Shown: piece by piece, positions 23,822 through 33,112 of the stretch
Layout: every line of letters begins with the position of its first letter
How positions within the stretch are numbered: position 1 is the first letter of the stretch
Assembly (NCBI RefSeq): GCF_008107625.1
Contig: NZ_SDKK01000029.1
Span: 20,435-53,546 of the forward strand
Origin: Zoogloea oleivorans
Lineage (GTDB): Bacteria > Pseudomonadota > Gammaproteobacteria > Burkholderiales > Rhodocyclaceae
Direction of reading: 5' to 3'
Length of the DNA: 33,112 nucleotides
Notes under the pieces: model-generated
Databases searched by the model: none
What the model was told of the DNA's origin: nothing
The model's input: the letters and a program-made list of their open reading frames with translations, nothing else
Made by a program: the position numbers and the translations under genes

Positions 23822-24805
23822 TCATGCCTGCGTCCCCACGCCAACTTGCTGAGCGGGCTTGATGCAGCCCATGCTCACCTGCGTGGTTTCAATCGCGTCA
23901 TCCAGCAGCGTATGCGGCTCGGACCCCAGAAGCGCGAGTAGCCGCTGGTTGTCCATCCGCACCGATGTGCGCCATAGATAGCGCATCTCGCGAAGTTCGC
24001 GGAAGGTGGTGACGAAGGGAGAAGCCAGCGTCAGCAGCCACCACGGAAACGCTGCGACGCTTGGTTGCTTGCCCGTGCGACGCTGGACGATGCGCCGGAT
24101 CGCCTCACTCATCTGCGTGCCATCCGGATCCCAGTGGCCCGCCATGTGGAAGCTGGCAAAGGCATCGAGTGTATCGCGGCGTGCCAGCAGTTCGACCATG
24201 GTGCGTGCTACGTCGGGCAGGTATGACCACTGGTGGCCGATGCCACGTTGCCCGGGGTAGCTGATCGCCTTGACCGCTTGCCCGGGTTTAACCAGCCCCT
24301 GCGAGAACCAGTTATTGCCCGCCTTTGGCCCGAAGAAGTCTCCAGCGCGTACGATCAATACACGCGCACCGCTGTGGCTGGCCTTCAGTAGCCGCTTTTC
24401 CAGTTCCACCCGGATGGCGCCCTTGCGCGTCACAGCGTGCTGTGGCGAGTCTTCGTGGAGTACGGGGAAGGCATCCGGCCCGAAATTATAGATAGTGCCC
24501 GGCAACACGATTGTCGCGCCTTCAAGCTTCGCTGCGGCGATCGTGTTGTCCAGCATGGGGAGTACTAATTCCGACCATTGACGGTAGCCGGGCGGGTGTG
24601 ACCGCGTGGACGATGACCGAGCAGCCCTTCGCCGCATCGACAACGTTCTGGCGGTTCAGTGCGTCGCCGCGCAACCAGGTCATGCCGTTCCGCTGCTCGG
24701 TGGCTTGCTCGGCACCTCGGTTCAGTGCGCGCACCTGCCAGCCGGTGTCGCCCAGTTGGCGAGCCATCTCACCGCGCCAAGAACCAGAACCGTCTTGTTG
24801 CTCAT
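23822..24805 (-). pseudogene. NAD(P)-dependent epimerase/reductase, frameshifted
   Basis: The sequence reads as one atypical short-chain dehydrogenase-like protein in three frames. MSNKTVLVLGA starts at 24805. Then GEMARQLGDTGWQVRALNRG continues in another frame, with the middle of the nucleotide-binding GxxGxxG loop missing (a deletion of roughly 14 bases near 24770). After HAVTPARLP the frame changes again near 24590 to PPGYRQWSELVLPMLDNTIA, consistent with one extra base. The C-terminal 250 residues are then open. Without the glycine loop the enzyme should be inactive. A LysR regulator diverges from it. Confidence 0.8.
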
Positions 24806-24862
24806 GATCTTCTCCATACGTTGTTGATGGATCCATTCTGGGCGCTTGTTTGTTTAGTTGGA

Positions 24863-24890
24863 ATTGTTGAAGATGAGTAATCTGCTATAC
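24863..24890 (+). promoter_or_regulatory. Candidate promoter of the LysR gene
   Basis: TTGTTG at 24863-24868 and TATACA at 24885-24890 are 16 bases apart. Transcription would begin about one or two bases before the ATG at 24899, implying a nearly leaderless message. Confidence 0.4.
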
Positions 24891-24898
24891 ATTTATGT

Positions 24899-25801
24899 AT
24901 GACATCAAATATCGGCTGGGAATATTACCGAACGTTTCTCGCTGTATTGGCGGAGGGCTCGCTTTCCGGTGCTGCGCGTGCGCTCGGCATCACTCAGCCT
25001 ACGGTGGGTCGCCACATTTCCGCACTGGAGGCATCGTTCAAGCAGGCCTTGTTTACCCGCTCGCAAACCGGTTTGCTGCCAACCGAGGCCGCGCTAGCGA
25101 TCCGCGGCCATGCCGAGCTCATGCGGAGTACGGCGGCGGCATTGGAACGAATGGCTACGGGTTTTGAGGGCGGTGTGACCGGCACGGTACGGGTTTCGGC
25201 CAGCGAGGTCATCGGGGTGGAGGTGTTGCCGCCCATGCTGGCGCAGCTGCGGCAAGTGCATCCCCAGCTCAAGATCGAACTGGTTCCCACCAACCGCGTG
25301 CAGGATCTGCTGCAGCGGGAGGCCGATATCGCGGTCCGCATGATGCCACCGAAGCAGGATCTGCTCGTCGCCCGGCGCGCGGGTGAGGTTGAACTCGGCT
25401 TGTACGCGCACTTGGACTATTTGCAGCAACACGGCATGCCCGTGACGCCAGCGGACCTGACGCGGCATGCGTTGATCGGGTTTGACGAGGAGACGCCATT
25501 CCTGCGTGCCGCGAAGGCGAAACTGCCGGTATGGACACGTGAGGCCTTCTCCTTTCGCATCGACAGCGATGTTGGCCAACTGGCGCTCATCCGCGCCGGT
25601 TGCGGCATTGGCGTCTGTCAGTCCGCGCTGGCCAGGCGGGATGCCCGCCTGCTGCGCGTGCTGCCGGAACACTTTGCGTACAAGTTGGACACTTGGGTCA
25701 CCATGCATGAAGACCTGCGCGGCAGCCCGCGCTACAAGGTAACCTTCGACGCCTTGGTGCTGTGCCTGCAGGCCCACACGGAGCCGGTGCCCGAGTCCTG
25801 A
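24899..25801 (+). CDS. LysR-family transcriptional regulator
   Basis: A 300-residue regulator with an N-terminal winged helix-turn-helix: TFLAVLAEGSLSGAARALGI, then TQPTVGRHISALEASF. The effector-binding domain follows (TVRVSASEVIGVEVLPPMLA; HPQLKIELVPTNRVQDLLQ; AGCGIGVCQSALARRD). It is divergent from the epimerase gene with a 93-base gap, the classic layout in which the regulator controls its neighbour. Its likely target is now a pseudogene. No strong ribosome site precedes the ATG. Effector unknown. Confidence 0.9.
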   Translation: MTSNIGWEYYRTFLAVLAEGSLSGAARALGITQPTVGRHISALEASFKQALFTRSQTGLLPTEAALAIRGHAELMRSTAAALERMATGFEGGVTGTVRVSASEVIGVEVLPPMLAQLRQVHPQLKIELVPTNRVQDLLQREADIAVRMMPPKQDLLVARRAGEVELGLYAHLDYLQQHGMPVTPADLTRHALIGFDEETPFLRAAKAKLPVWTREAFSFRIDSDVGQLALIRAGCGIGVCQSALARRDARLLRVLPEHFAYKLDTWVTMHEDLRGSPRYKVTFDALVLCLQAHTEPVPES

Positions 25802-25852
25802 GAGACGCGAATTGCCCGTGTTGCGGCGAACAGACGAGCTTCTGAGTGAGCG

Positions 25853-26772
25853 ATGGCCTGCCTTCGGGCCGGCCTGCACATCGGGCCCAATCTGAAGCGC
25901 ATGTGGCTGGATGCCCACAACCTGATCGGAGTGGCGAGTTTGCCCTTTCATCTGCGATCGGTTTGACGGCGGTGATCTTTGCCTTCCACGACCTGATTTA
26001 CGATGTTCAGGATGCGCTGATCTATGGAGACCAGAAACCCCTGACTCGCGCCGGCAATCCTTTACGCACGATCAAACCCGACCCCCGCCCGGCGCCGATC
26101 CTGCCGATAGCGGACATGCTGGCCAGGGTGGCGGGCCTGTCGCCGGATTTCGAGCCCACCCATATGGTGTTCCGGGATGCTGGCACAGCTGCCGCGACGG
26201 TGTGTATCCATGGCCTCGATTCTCGCTATATGTTGCGCGGCAATGGTTTCCTGGTCATGAGCCCGGTGAGCGGCAAGATCATCACCACCGATGCCTTCCC
26301 TGGGGACCAGGGGCGCTGGTCTGCCCCGGTTGCTGCCTTTTTTGCTCTTCATATGGGCAGCTTCGGCGGGGAGCCTGTGCGCTGGACTTACTTCCTCCTC
26401 ACTTTGGCAGGCGCCTTCCTGTTCTACTCCGGCAACCTGCTGTGGGTGGAGAATCTGCAAGCCTGGTACAAAGGCTGCTACTACGTGGTTTTTCTGGGGG
26501 CGACGGGGTGGGCATTGTGGCGAGGACCGGCAAAGGCCAGCGTCGAATTGCCGGCCTTAGCGGCGCTTGCACTGGCAACGATTCCGGTCAGCTCCCTGTG
26601 GGTACATTGGTTCATGAACGGGCTGCGGCATTGGCCCGAGCCAGGGGTGGATATCGTAGCCCTGCTGTGTGCCCTTGCCTTTGCGTGGATGGCTTTCGTG
26701 AGAGCGTGTCGTTTACGTACGGGGGCCGTAGGCAAGGTTGCAGCATTTTCACGCTGCTCCGGACTTCGGTAG
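25853..26772 (+). pseudogene. PepSY-domain inner-membrane protein (iron uptake associated), decayed
   Basis: Such proteins accompany TonB-dependent receptors and are thought to help reduce or release siderophore iron. The N-terminal helices are missing. MWLDAHNLIGVASLPFHL appears in one frame from 25853, and IGLTAVIFAFHDLIYDVQ continues in another after a frameshift near 25945. The PepSY-like middle and the transmembrane segment RWTYFLLTLAGAFLFYSGNL follow. The text then jumps from NLLWVE to NLQAWYKGCYYVVFLG, where family members have a further loop and helix, suggesting an internal deletion. The C-terminus is disordered (RTGAVGKVAAFSRCSGLR). Confidence 0.7.
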
Positions 26773-26805
26773 CCGGCCTCCCGAAGCATCGACTGAGTCA
26801 GGTGC

Positions 26806-27345
26806 TCACTCGACCCGCAGGGGCGTGGACAACTCCAGCACCTTGCGGGCAACCCGGTCTTCGACCGTGGCGATCATCCGGAACTCCTTGCCCTTATCTT
26901 TTTCGCGAAACATCAGCGTGACGCTGGCACTGCCCAGCATGAAACGGGGGGTAAGGGGGGCGGCATACCAAAGGGAGCCAGCTCCCAGGCGAGTGCGCAA
27001 GCCGTCCGGCGCAACGATGGAGAACTCCGAGAACACATCGCACAGGCCGGCAGGGTTGGGGGTGCAGCCGTTGAACACCAGAGCCGTGGTTATCGGTGCG
27101 CCAACGGCCACGCTTTCCGCAACCTGTATCTTCGGGTTCTCGGCGGCCTCAGCCCACTCTTTGCGCAGTGCTGCCTCATCGACGGTAAGGCTTAGCTGGA
27201 CAAGAAAATTACCGGCGCTACGCATGTTCTCCCGCTCGGGGAGCTGCTTGCCACCAGCATCGGTCCAGCCGCCGGAGTGGGCCAGTGGAATACTGAAAAG
27301 AAGGAGGACGCAGGCAGAAGCAAAAGTACGGAGTTTACGATTCAT
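26806..27345 (-). CDS. Secreted hypothetical protein
   Basis: A 179-residue protein of unknown function. The start at 27345 (MNRKLRTFASACVLLLFSIP) gives a clear signal peptide ending near AHSG; an ATG nine codons upstream would spoil it. The mature part has beta-rich text (NFLVQLSLTVDEAALRKEWA; SASVTLMFREKDKGKEFRMI) and two Cys residues in NGCTPNPAGLCDVF that could form a disulphide. It is read toward the PepSY remnant on the opposite strand. It was possibly part of the same iron-uptake locus as the receptor scrap behind it, but that is position only. Confidence 0.65.
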   Translation of the reverse strand: MNRKLRTFASACVLLLFSIPLAHSGGWTDAGGKQLPERENMRSAGNFLVQLSLTVDEAALRKEWAEAAENPKIQVAESVAVGAPITTALVFNGCTPNPAGLCDVFSEFSIVAPDGLRTRLGAGSLWYAAPLTPRFMLGSASVTLMFREKDKGKEFRMIATVEDRVARKVLELSTPLRVE

Positions 27346-27422
27346 CTTTGTCGGCCTTGAATGATCATTCATTCTATGTGGTTAACTTGTCTTTTACATC
27401 GGCGTATCGCCAGGCGTAATCA

Positions 27423-27464
27423 CGCTGCATCTACAGATGCAGCGCGGGAAAGCTGGGTTCCCGC
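27423..27464. repeat. Two adjacent hairpins
   Basis: CGCTGCATC-taca-GATGCAGCG at 27423-27444 is followed directly by GCGGGAA-agctggg-TTCCCGC at 27444-27464. No T-run follows on either strand. It may be a REP-like element or an mRNA 3' structure of the lost receptor gene. Confidence 0.5.
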
Positions 27465-27527
27465 AGGCTACCCGTGCCGTAAGACCAGACCAAGCCGCCC
27501 CCCAGTCTCAAAAACTGGCTCGCAAGC

Positions 27528-27645
27528 TCAGTTCAGGTTGGTCAGCAGGAACGCGGTGGATTTTTCCTGGCCGGTTTCCTCCAATGGATAGGCGCCCAGG
27601 TAGCGCAGGCGCACGCCGCCAAATCAGTTGCCGCCGGGATCGAGC
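27528..27645 (-). pseudogene. TonB-dependent receptor C-terminal scrap
   Basis: The minus strand encodes FGGVRLRYLGAYPLEETG, then QEKSTAFLLTNLN and a stop. This resembles the last barrel strands of TonB-dependent receptors (RYLG-x-PLEE followed by S-x-x-x-x-x-T-N). An in-frame TGA precedes it and the true C-terminus is missing. Together with the PepSY remnant it suggests a lost iron-uptake operon here. Assignment is by resemblance only. Confidence 0.4.
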
Positions 27646-27657
27646 ATGCCGCCGAGA

Positions 27658-29182
27658 GAGCCATGGCGTGGGCTATGTGTGGGACAACGCGGGGCGGCTG
27701 ATCAGCACCACTGCCGGCGGCAAGACGGTGGGCTACCAGTACGACGCAGCGGGTAACCGGATCCGGACCACCTGGCCGGAAGCCACCCCGTTCTACGTGA
27801 CCGCGACGTTTGATGCGCTTAACCGTCCGGTCTCCCTCCGCGAGATGGGTATCACCAGCCTGGCCAGCTACGCGTACGATGATCTGTCGCGCAGAAGCAC
27901 GGTCACCCTGGAGAATGGCACCGCCACGACTTACGCCTACAGCACCACCCAGGGCACCCTCGCCAGCCTTGCCCACAACCTGGCGGGCACGGCACAAGAC
28001 CAGGCCTACAGCTACACCCGCAACCAGGTTCGGGACATCGTCCAGCACAACTGGAACAATGACCTGTACCAGTGGGCCGGCGCGACCAATGGCACCAAGG
28101 CCTACGCCAGCAACGGTCTGAACCAATACACCACGGTGGGGGCCAGCGCACTGAGCTACGACGGCAACGGCAACCTGGCGGGTGACGGCTACTGGGCCTA
28201 CGACTTTGATCTGAACAACCGTCTGAAGACGGCGACGTCCCCGGGCTACAGCGCCACGCTGACCTATGATGCTGAAGGTCGTCTGCGTCAGACCAACCTG
28301 GGTGGCAGCATCACCAACCTAGTCTACGATGGTGTGGCGCTGATTGGTGAGTACGACGCCAGCGGCAACCTGCTGCGCCGTTACGTGCATGGTCCTGGGA
28401 TCGACGAACCGCTGGTGGGGTACGAAGGCACGGGCACGACGAGCAAGAGCTGGCTCTACGCCGACCACCAGGGCAGCATCGTGGGCCAGGCCAACAGCAG
28501 TGGCGCCAGCACGGCGATCTACAGCTACGGCCCGTACGGCGAGCCGAACGTGACCACGGGGAGCCGCTTCCGCTACACCGGCCAGCAGTACCTGAGTGGG
28601 CTGGGGCTGTACTACTACAAGGCGCGGTTCTACGCTCCGATGCTGGGACGCTTCCTACAGACCGATCCCATCGGCTACAGCGATAACATGAACCTGTATG
28701 CCTATGTGGGGGGAAATCCGGCCAATCGAAGTGATCAAACTGGTATGGATGCCCTGGTTAGTTGGGTTGGTAATAATGTAAATATGAATTTTAGATATTT
28801 CTTTACCGGCGAAGGGGCTACCTATAACAATGTGGATTGCTTTGCAAATGGAATAACCTCCGAGCTCAACGGAAAGACGTTTTCAACGCCAGCACCTTAC
28901 AGATCGAAAGGGGATTATCAAACGTATAATACGGCAGCAACCGTGACTGCCGTTGTAACCCAAGATCCGTTTCAGATTAGGGCTTTAGCTGCGGAGGGAT
29001 ATTCGATTATTCATATTTCTCCAATGTTTGGTGGGGAGTTGGTCGATGGGCGTCGGCCGTACATAGGTGGTCGATTGGGTTCCAATAATGGAGAGTGGTG
29101 CTCATGCAGTTCGGGTTGGGAGGCTGCTCATGAGTCAATGCACGTTGCTAATCTACCGGATTATTATAGGGCGGTTTCAACT
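27658..29182 (+). pseudogene. Rhs-family polymorphic toxin, 5'-truncated and cut by IS30
   Basis: The gene starts abruptly in YD repeats (GVGYVWDNAGRLIS; YQYDAAGNRIRTTW; LTYDAEGRLRQTN). It runs through the Rhs core end (RFRYTGQQYLSGLGLYYYKA; LGRFLQTDPIGYSDNMNLYA; then YVGGNPANRSDQTG). The N-terminal secretion and repeat parts are absent. After the core, at about 28746, base composition drops to AT-rich and a variable tip begins. The tip contains WEAAHESMHVANLPDYY, whose HESMH fits the HExxH zinc-binding motif of metallopeptidases. The frame is interrupted after ACT at 29182 by an IS30 element, so the tip is incomplete. No immunity gene is recognised downstream. Confidence 0.85.
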
Positions 29183-30187
29183 CTGAAGTGCAACACCGGG
29201 TTGAAAGTTCATGATTTCCCTCGCAAAGACCTCTGCTGGGGTTTCAAAGTCGAGGCATTTGCGCGGGCGGTTGTTTAATTGTCGGGCAATTGCGTTGAGG
29301 TAGCCTTGGGAGATCGGCGCCAAATCCAGGCCCTTGGGAAGATACTCGCGGATCAAGCCGTTGGTATTCTCGTTGGTCGGCCGCTGCCAGGGGCTGTGCG
29401 GGTCGGCGAAATAGACGTCGATCTTGACCCGCTTGGCGAGAATCTCGTGGCGGGCCATCTCCCTGCCCTGATCGTAAGTCAGCGACTTTTTCATGGCGAG
29501 CGGGACATGGCGGAACTTGCGCGTGAAGCCTTCCAGCGTGGCCTCGGCCGAGCCGTCACGCAGCTTGACCAGCATCAGGTAGCGGCTCTTGCGCTCGACC
29601 AGGGTGCCCACCGAACTGCGGTTGCCCGGCCCCTTGATGTGATCGCCTTCCCAGTGCCCGGCCACGAGGCGGGCCGCCACCTCAATCGGGCGCTGGTGAA
29701 TGGAGGTCATGTTCGGCAGCGTGCCGCGCCGGTCCTGGCCCCGTGCGCGAGGCATGCGTGCCTTGTGGGAGAAACGCAGCTGGGCGATGAGTTCGTTGCG
29801 CAGCTCGCCCCGTGGCACGGCGTAGATGGCGCAGTAGATCGTTTCGTGCGAGACGTGCAGAGCAGGATCATCAGGGTTCATCCGGCGCAGTCTGCCCGCA
29901 ACCTGCTCCGGCGACCAGCCCTCGGCCATCAGCGCGCGAACCCGGTTGAGCAGCACAGAACCGCTCTTCAGCTTGATCGTTCCGCGCCGCCTGCGCGCCA
30001 GCGTCGCGCGCTCGGCACGGGCGGCATCGTAGCTCTTGCCCACCGTGTTCCGCGCCACTTCGCGCGACACTGCGGAGGTCGGCCGATTGAGTCTTCGGGC
30101 AATTGCCCGAAGACTCAATCCCTCATTGCTGCACCGATGAATCTGATTACGTTCGTCCATCGACAACTGGCTGTAGTGAGTTCCCAT
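29177..30187 (-). CDS. IS30-family transposase
   Basis: A 336-residue DDE transposase. The N-terminal helix-turn-helix is LSLRAIARRLNRPTSAVSRE. The catalytic core shows Asp in GHWEGDHIKGPGN, Asp in LTYDQGREMARHE, and Glu in PTNENTNGLIREYLPKG. The C-terminus runs through the terminal inverted repeat (VALQ) and ends at a TGA that lies outside the element, in the Rhs gene it entered. Otherwise complete and probably active. Confidence 0.93.
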   Translation of the reverse strand: MGTHYSQLSMDERNQIHRCSNEGLSLRAIARRLNRPTSAVSREVARNTVGKSYDAARAERATLARRRRGTIKLKSGSVLLNRVRALMAEGWSPEQVAGRLRRMNPDDPALHVSHETIYCAIYAVPRGELRNELIAQLRFSHKARMPRARGQDRRGTLPNMTSIHQRPIEVAARLVAGHWEGDHIKGPGNRSSVGTLVERKSRYLMLVKLRDGSAEATLEGFTRKFRHVPLAMKKSLTYDQGREMARHEILAKRVKIDVYFADPHSPWQRPTNENTNGLIREYLPKGLDLAPISQGYLNAIARQLNNRPRKCLDFETPAEVFAREIMNFQPGVALQS

Positions 30188-30223
30188 GCATACACCCTAC
30201 CAAATCGGGGTGTTGCACTTCAG
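29183..30223 (-). mobile_element. IS30-family insertion sequence
   Basis: CTGAAGTGCAACACC at 29183-29197 and its exact inverse at 30209-30223 are the terminal repeats. One transposase gene fills the element. Flanks ACT and TCT agree in two of three bases, so the target duplication is unclear. It splits the toxin tip of the Rhs gene. Confidence 0.88.
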
Positions 30224-30225
30224 TC

Positions 30226-30429
30226 TAGAGCGCGCCTAGCTATACTGATGGATCTCCGTTTCCTAGCTATAATGGAAACATTATGGGGGCCTATGGTAAG
30301 CTAGCTGATGCACGTAATTTCGGGGAGATGCTTGGTCGTGCGGGTGGTGGTGGATCCGGTTTTGATGTGCAGATGAAAGGAGAGTTGGCTGGTGGTCGCT
30401 CCTTTTCTCCTTCACCCAAAGGAAAGTGA
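30226..30429 (+). other. Possible displaced Rhs tail
   Basis: After a TAG at 30226, a stop-free frame reads APSYTDGSPFPSYNGNIMGA, then ARNFGEMLGRAGGGGSGFDV and ends SPSPKGK at a TGA. It is protein-like, lies directly beyond the IS30 element, and resembles an Rhs C-terminal tail. It is out of frame with the tip before the insertion, so it belongs either to a damaged tail or to a second orphan tip. Confidence 0.35.
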
Positions 30430-30472
30430 TAAGCGAAAGAGGTGAGCTTTATTTCATGAGTTCATTTTTGAC

Positions 30473-30500
30473 GAAGCCTCCATAGTGAGGCTTCTTTTTT
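30473..30500 (+). terminator. Rho-independent terminator after the Rhs region
   Basis: GAAGCCTC and GAGGCTTC form an 8-bp perfect stem with a CATAGT loop, followed by six T residues. It probably ended the original rhs transcript or its immunity gene. Confidence 0.8.
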
Positions 30501-30855
30501 GATGGATCGTCATGGGGTAATTTTTGTGGGTGTGGATTTCGATGGAAATTGATTGCAGTTAATGAAGTAAAATTCAAATGTATGGTCACGCACGAACTGC
30601 GCCGAATGAAACCGATGCTCAAGGTTGGAAGGGTTGCTTCAGCAAACCTTTGTGATTGCGAGGGCCCTGTCTGATGAGGCTATTTTGAGGTTTTGTATGC
30701 TGCTTAAAGGACTGAGGGTTTTGTTGTTTTTTTGAGTTTTAGTTTTGATGTCGGCATAGCTTTCTCCGCGCCTTTGGATAAAGGGTCGATTGATGAGAAA
30801 GTTGGGTTTTTTGTTGATAAAATGGCCGTAAGTTCAAAGTTGCAAGACGAGTCGG
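30501..30855. other. AT-rich non-coding stretch before IS3
   Basis: About 355 bases of lower GC with no credible gene. Short frames near 30572 and 30717 have no recognisable motif. It may be debris of displaced Rhs tips or an immunity gene. Confidence 0.35.
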
Positions 30856-30919
30856 TGTAGTGGTCTAATTTCCTCGGACACCTCGATAGGTGGATGATCC
30901 ACCCGTGGAGGAGAAATAG

Positions 30920-32099
<1,180 letters not shown>

Positions 32100-32202
32100 C
32101 CACTTCAGTCAGACTCGATTGAATGGGGTGCGATCGATGCGGGCGCTACCCCGATTTCGCAGAGAGTCGCGGTCGACTGTTAATAGAAAGAGTTGCTTTG
32201 AA

Positions 32203-32822
32203 TTAATTCTTTTTGCTGAACGGTAGCTCTGACATTTCAGCAATTTTTTGAAACTCACGAAGGTAGTCAGGTTGGTTCTTTGCAAGCCAATTTACAATTG
32301 AGGCGCAAGAAAGAACTCCTCCAAGATAACCACGAATTACGGTCAGATGAAGTACGTCAGGGCCGTAGCTATCCTCAATAGCCTTGTTTTGGGTTTGTAA
32401 TGCAGCTAGCTCACGCTCTAGGCGTTCCATTGAGTCAGAAGATGGAAGGGCATCGTCAGACTTTCGAGTCTTTTTGTTGTGCTCGGTAACTAGGTGCTGT
32501 GCCGTTGTAGAGGCTAATATTGCGGTCGCGAAAGATAGGCTGTAGTTTCTTTGGCCTTCCATTAGTTCTGCAGCCTCAATTTGCCGAATGGGCTTCATTT
32601 TTTTAAGTATCCTAAAAATATGTGCAGGGCATGGCTTGTCGGATAGGATCTCGGCTGCCTCAGCGCATATTCCATCAAGAAGGCGAAAGCGTTGGCGCAC
32701 TGTTTCGGGGGATAGGTCGAGTGCACTACCGATTCGTTCGGCTGATACGCCCCTTTCGATTGCGTTGACAATCATCTTGTGGTCTTGAACTGCGGCTAAT
32801 CTATTTATTCTCTTGTTGTAGG
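32203..32822 (-). pseudogene. RepB-type plasmid partition protein, C-terminal part
   Basis: The fragment YNKRINRLAAVQDHKMIVNA, then ERIGSALDLSPETVRQRFRL and LLDGICAEAAEILSDKPCP matches the central DNA-binding part of RepB-type partition proteins. KMKPIRQIEAAELMEGQRN and ALQTQNKAIEDSYGPDVLHL are the family's C-terminal domain. The N-terminal ParB domain is missing because an IS66 end (GTAAGCGC from 32823) cuts the gene. An ATG inside IS66 could in principle start a hybrid MGLVERLP product. It differs from the ParB of the replicon, so it comes from a second plasmid lineage. Confidence 0.8.
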
Positions 32823-33112
32823 GTAAGCGCTCCACCAACCCCATTCTTTTCAGCTAATGGATTCCGTGGCTAAATCAACGGCCTTGAGTTTCCACGGCAG
32901 GAGCGCTTCGAAATCGTCCACGGTGGTGGCTTCCGGGAGTTTCCGGAGCACCCGGCGCAGCCAGGTGTAGGGCTCCAGTCCGTTGGCCTTGGCGGTCTCG
33001 ATCAGGGAGTAGATGAGCGCACTGGCGTGGGCGCCGGCCGGTGTGTCGGAGAAGAGCCACGCCTTGCGACCGACGACGAAGGGCCGGATCGCATTTTCGG
33101 CCGCATTGTTGT
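32823..33112 (-). mobile_element. IS66-family element (runs off the window)
   Basis: The terminal repeat GTAAGCGCTCCACCAACC starts at 32823 on the plus strand and is followed by the 3' end of a transposase gene on the minus strand. It differs in sequence from the IS66 remnant near 2500. Confidence 0.85.
32850..33112 (-). CDS. IS66 transposase TnpC, C-terminal part (5' end outside window)
   Basis: The minus-strand frame is open to the window edge and reads [40 protein letters not shown], then [19 protein letters not shown] and LLPWKL before a TGA. This is the conserved C-terminus of the IS66 transposase, including the NNxAExxIRPF region that carries the last catalytic Glu of the DDE set. Whether the gene is complete cannot be seen here. 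Confidence 0.88.
   Translation of the reverse strand, partial: NNAAENAIRPFVVGRKAWLFSDTPAGAHASALIYSLIETAKANGLEPYTWLRRVLRKLPEATTVDDFEALLPWKLKAVDLATESIS

Noticed and set aside
27542-28126. 194-codon minus-strand frame over the Rhs repeats
   Set aside because: Shadow of YD-repeat coding sequence; Val/Gly-rich with no motif.
29279-30304. 341-codon plus-strand frame opposite the IS30 transposase
   Set aside because: Antisense shadow of the IS30 transposase, whose catalytic motifs are on the minus strand.

Overview
The window looks like accessory DNA from a GC-rich Gram-negative bacterium, most likely a betaproteobacterium. This is inferred from the RIT-type recombinase pair, the TrfA-type replicon, the FecI/FecR/TonB-receptor set and the mix of IS3, IS5, IS30 and IS66 elements. 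It is a mosaic of insertion sequences, decayed genes, toxin-antitoxin modules and a plasmid replicon; no housekeeping cluster or RNA gene was seen.

Left part (1-6300). A two-gene (probably three-gene) tyrosine recombinase element lies inside an IS66 remnant. That IS66 had itself inserted into a TonB-dependent siderophore receptor gene. The receptor is the last gene of a fecI-fecR-fecA type operon on the minus strand, behind a Fur-box-like site. The sigma and anti-sigma genes look intact, but the receptor is cut in its barrel.

Middle left (6300-11950). An S41-type secreted protease keeps the catalytic serine but has Leu where the general-base Lys should be. It is followed by a ParD-like antitoxin overlapping a type I methionine aminopeptidase, a Fic protein behind an AT-rich palindromic operator, and a Phd/VapC toxin-antitoxin pair ending in a strong terminator.

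Replicon (11988-18902). A 600-residue tyrosine recombinase precedes a 4.9-kb block that holds a TrfA-type initiator, an AT-rich origin with at least 14 iterons in both orientations, a DnaA box, parA-parB and a KorB-operator-like palindrome (candidate parS). The block lies between two directly repeated IS5-family remnants of about 110 bp, so it resembles a captured, possibly excisable, minireplicon.

Right part (19159-33112). This part contains: a complete IS3-family element with a slippery site and a 38-bp perfect palindrome; a complete IS5-family element; a truncated group II intron inside an IS3 fragment; a bacterioferritin lacking the haem-ligand Met; a frameshifted NAD-dependent epimerase with a divergent LysR regulator; a decayed PepSY gene and a TonB-receptor scrap (a second ruined iron-uptake locus); a 5'-truncated Rhs gene whose HExxH-bearing tip is cut by an IS30 element; a catalytically dead IS3 copy; and a RepB-type partition gene interrupted by another IS66 element that runs off the window.

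Recurring themes are damaged iron uptake at two loci, nested insertions, and plasmid maintenance functions of two different types.
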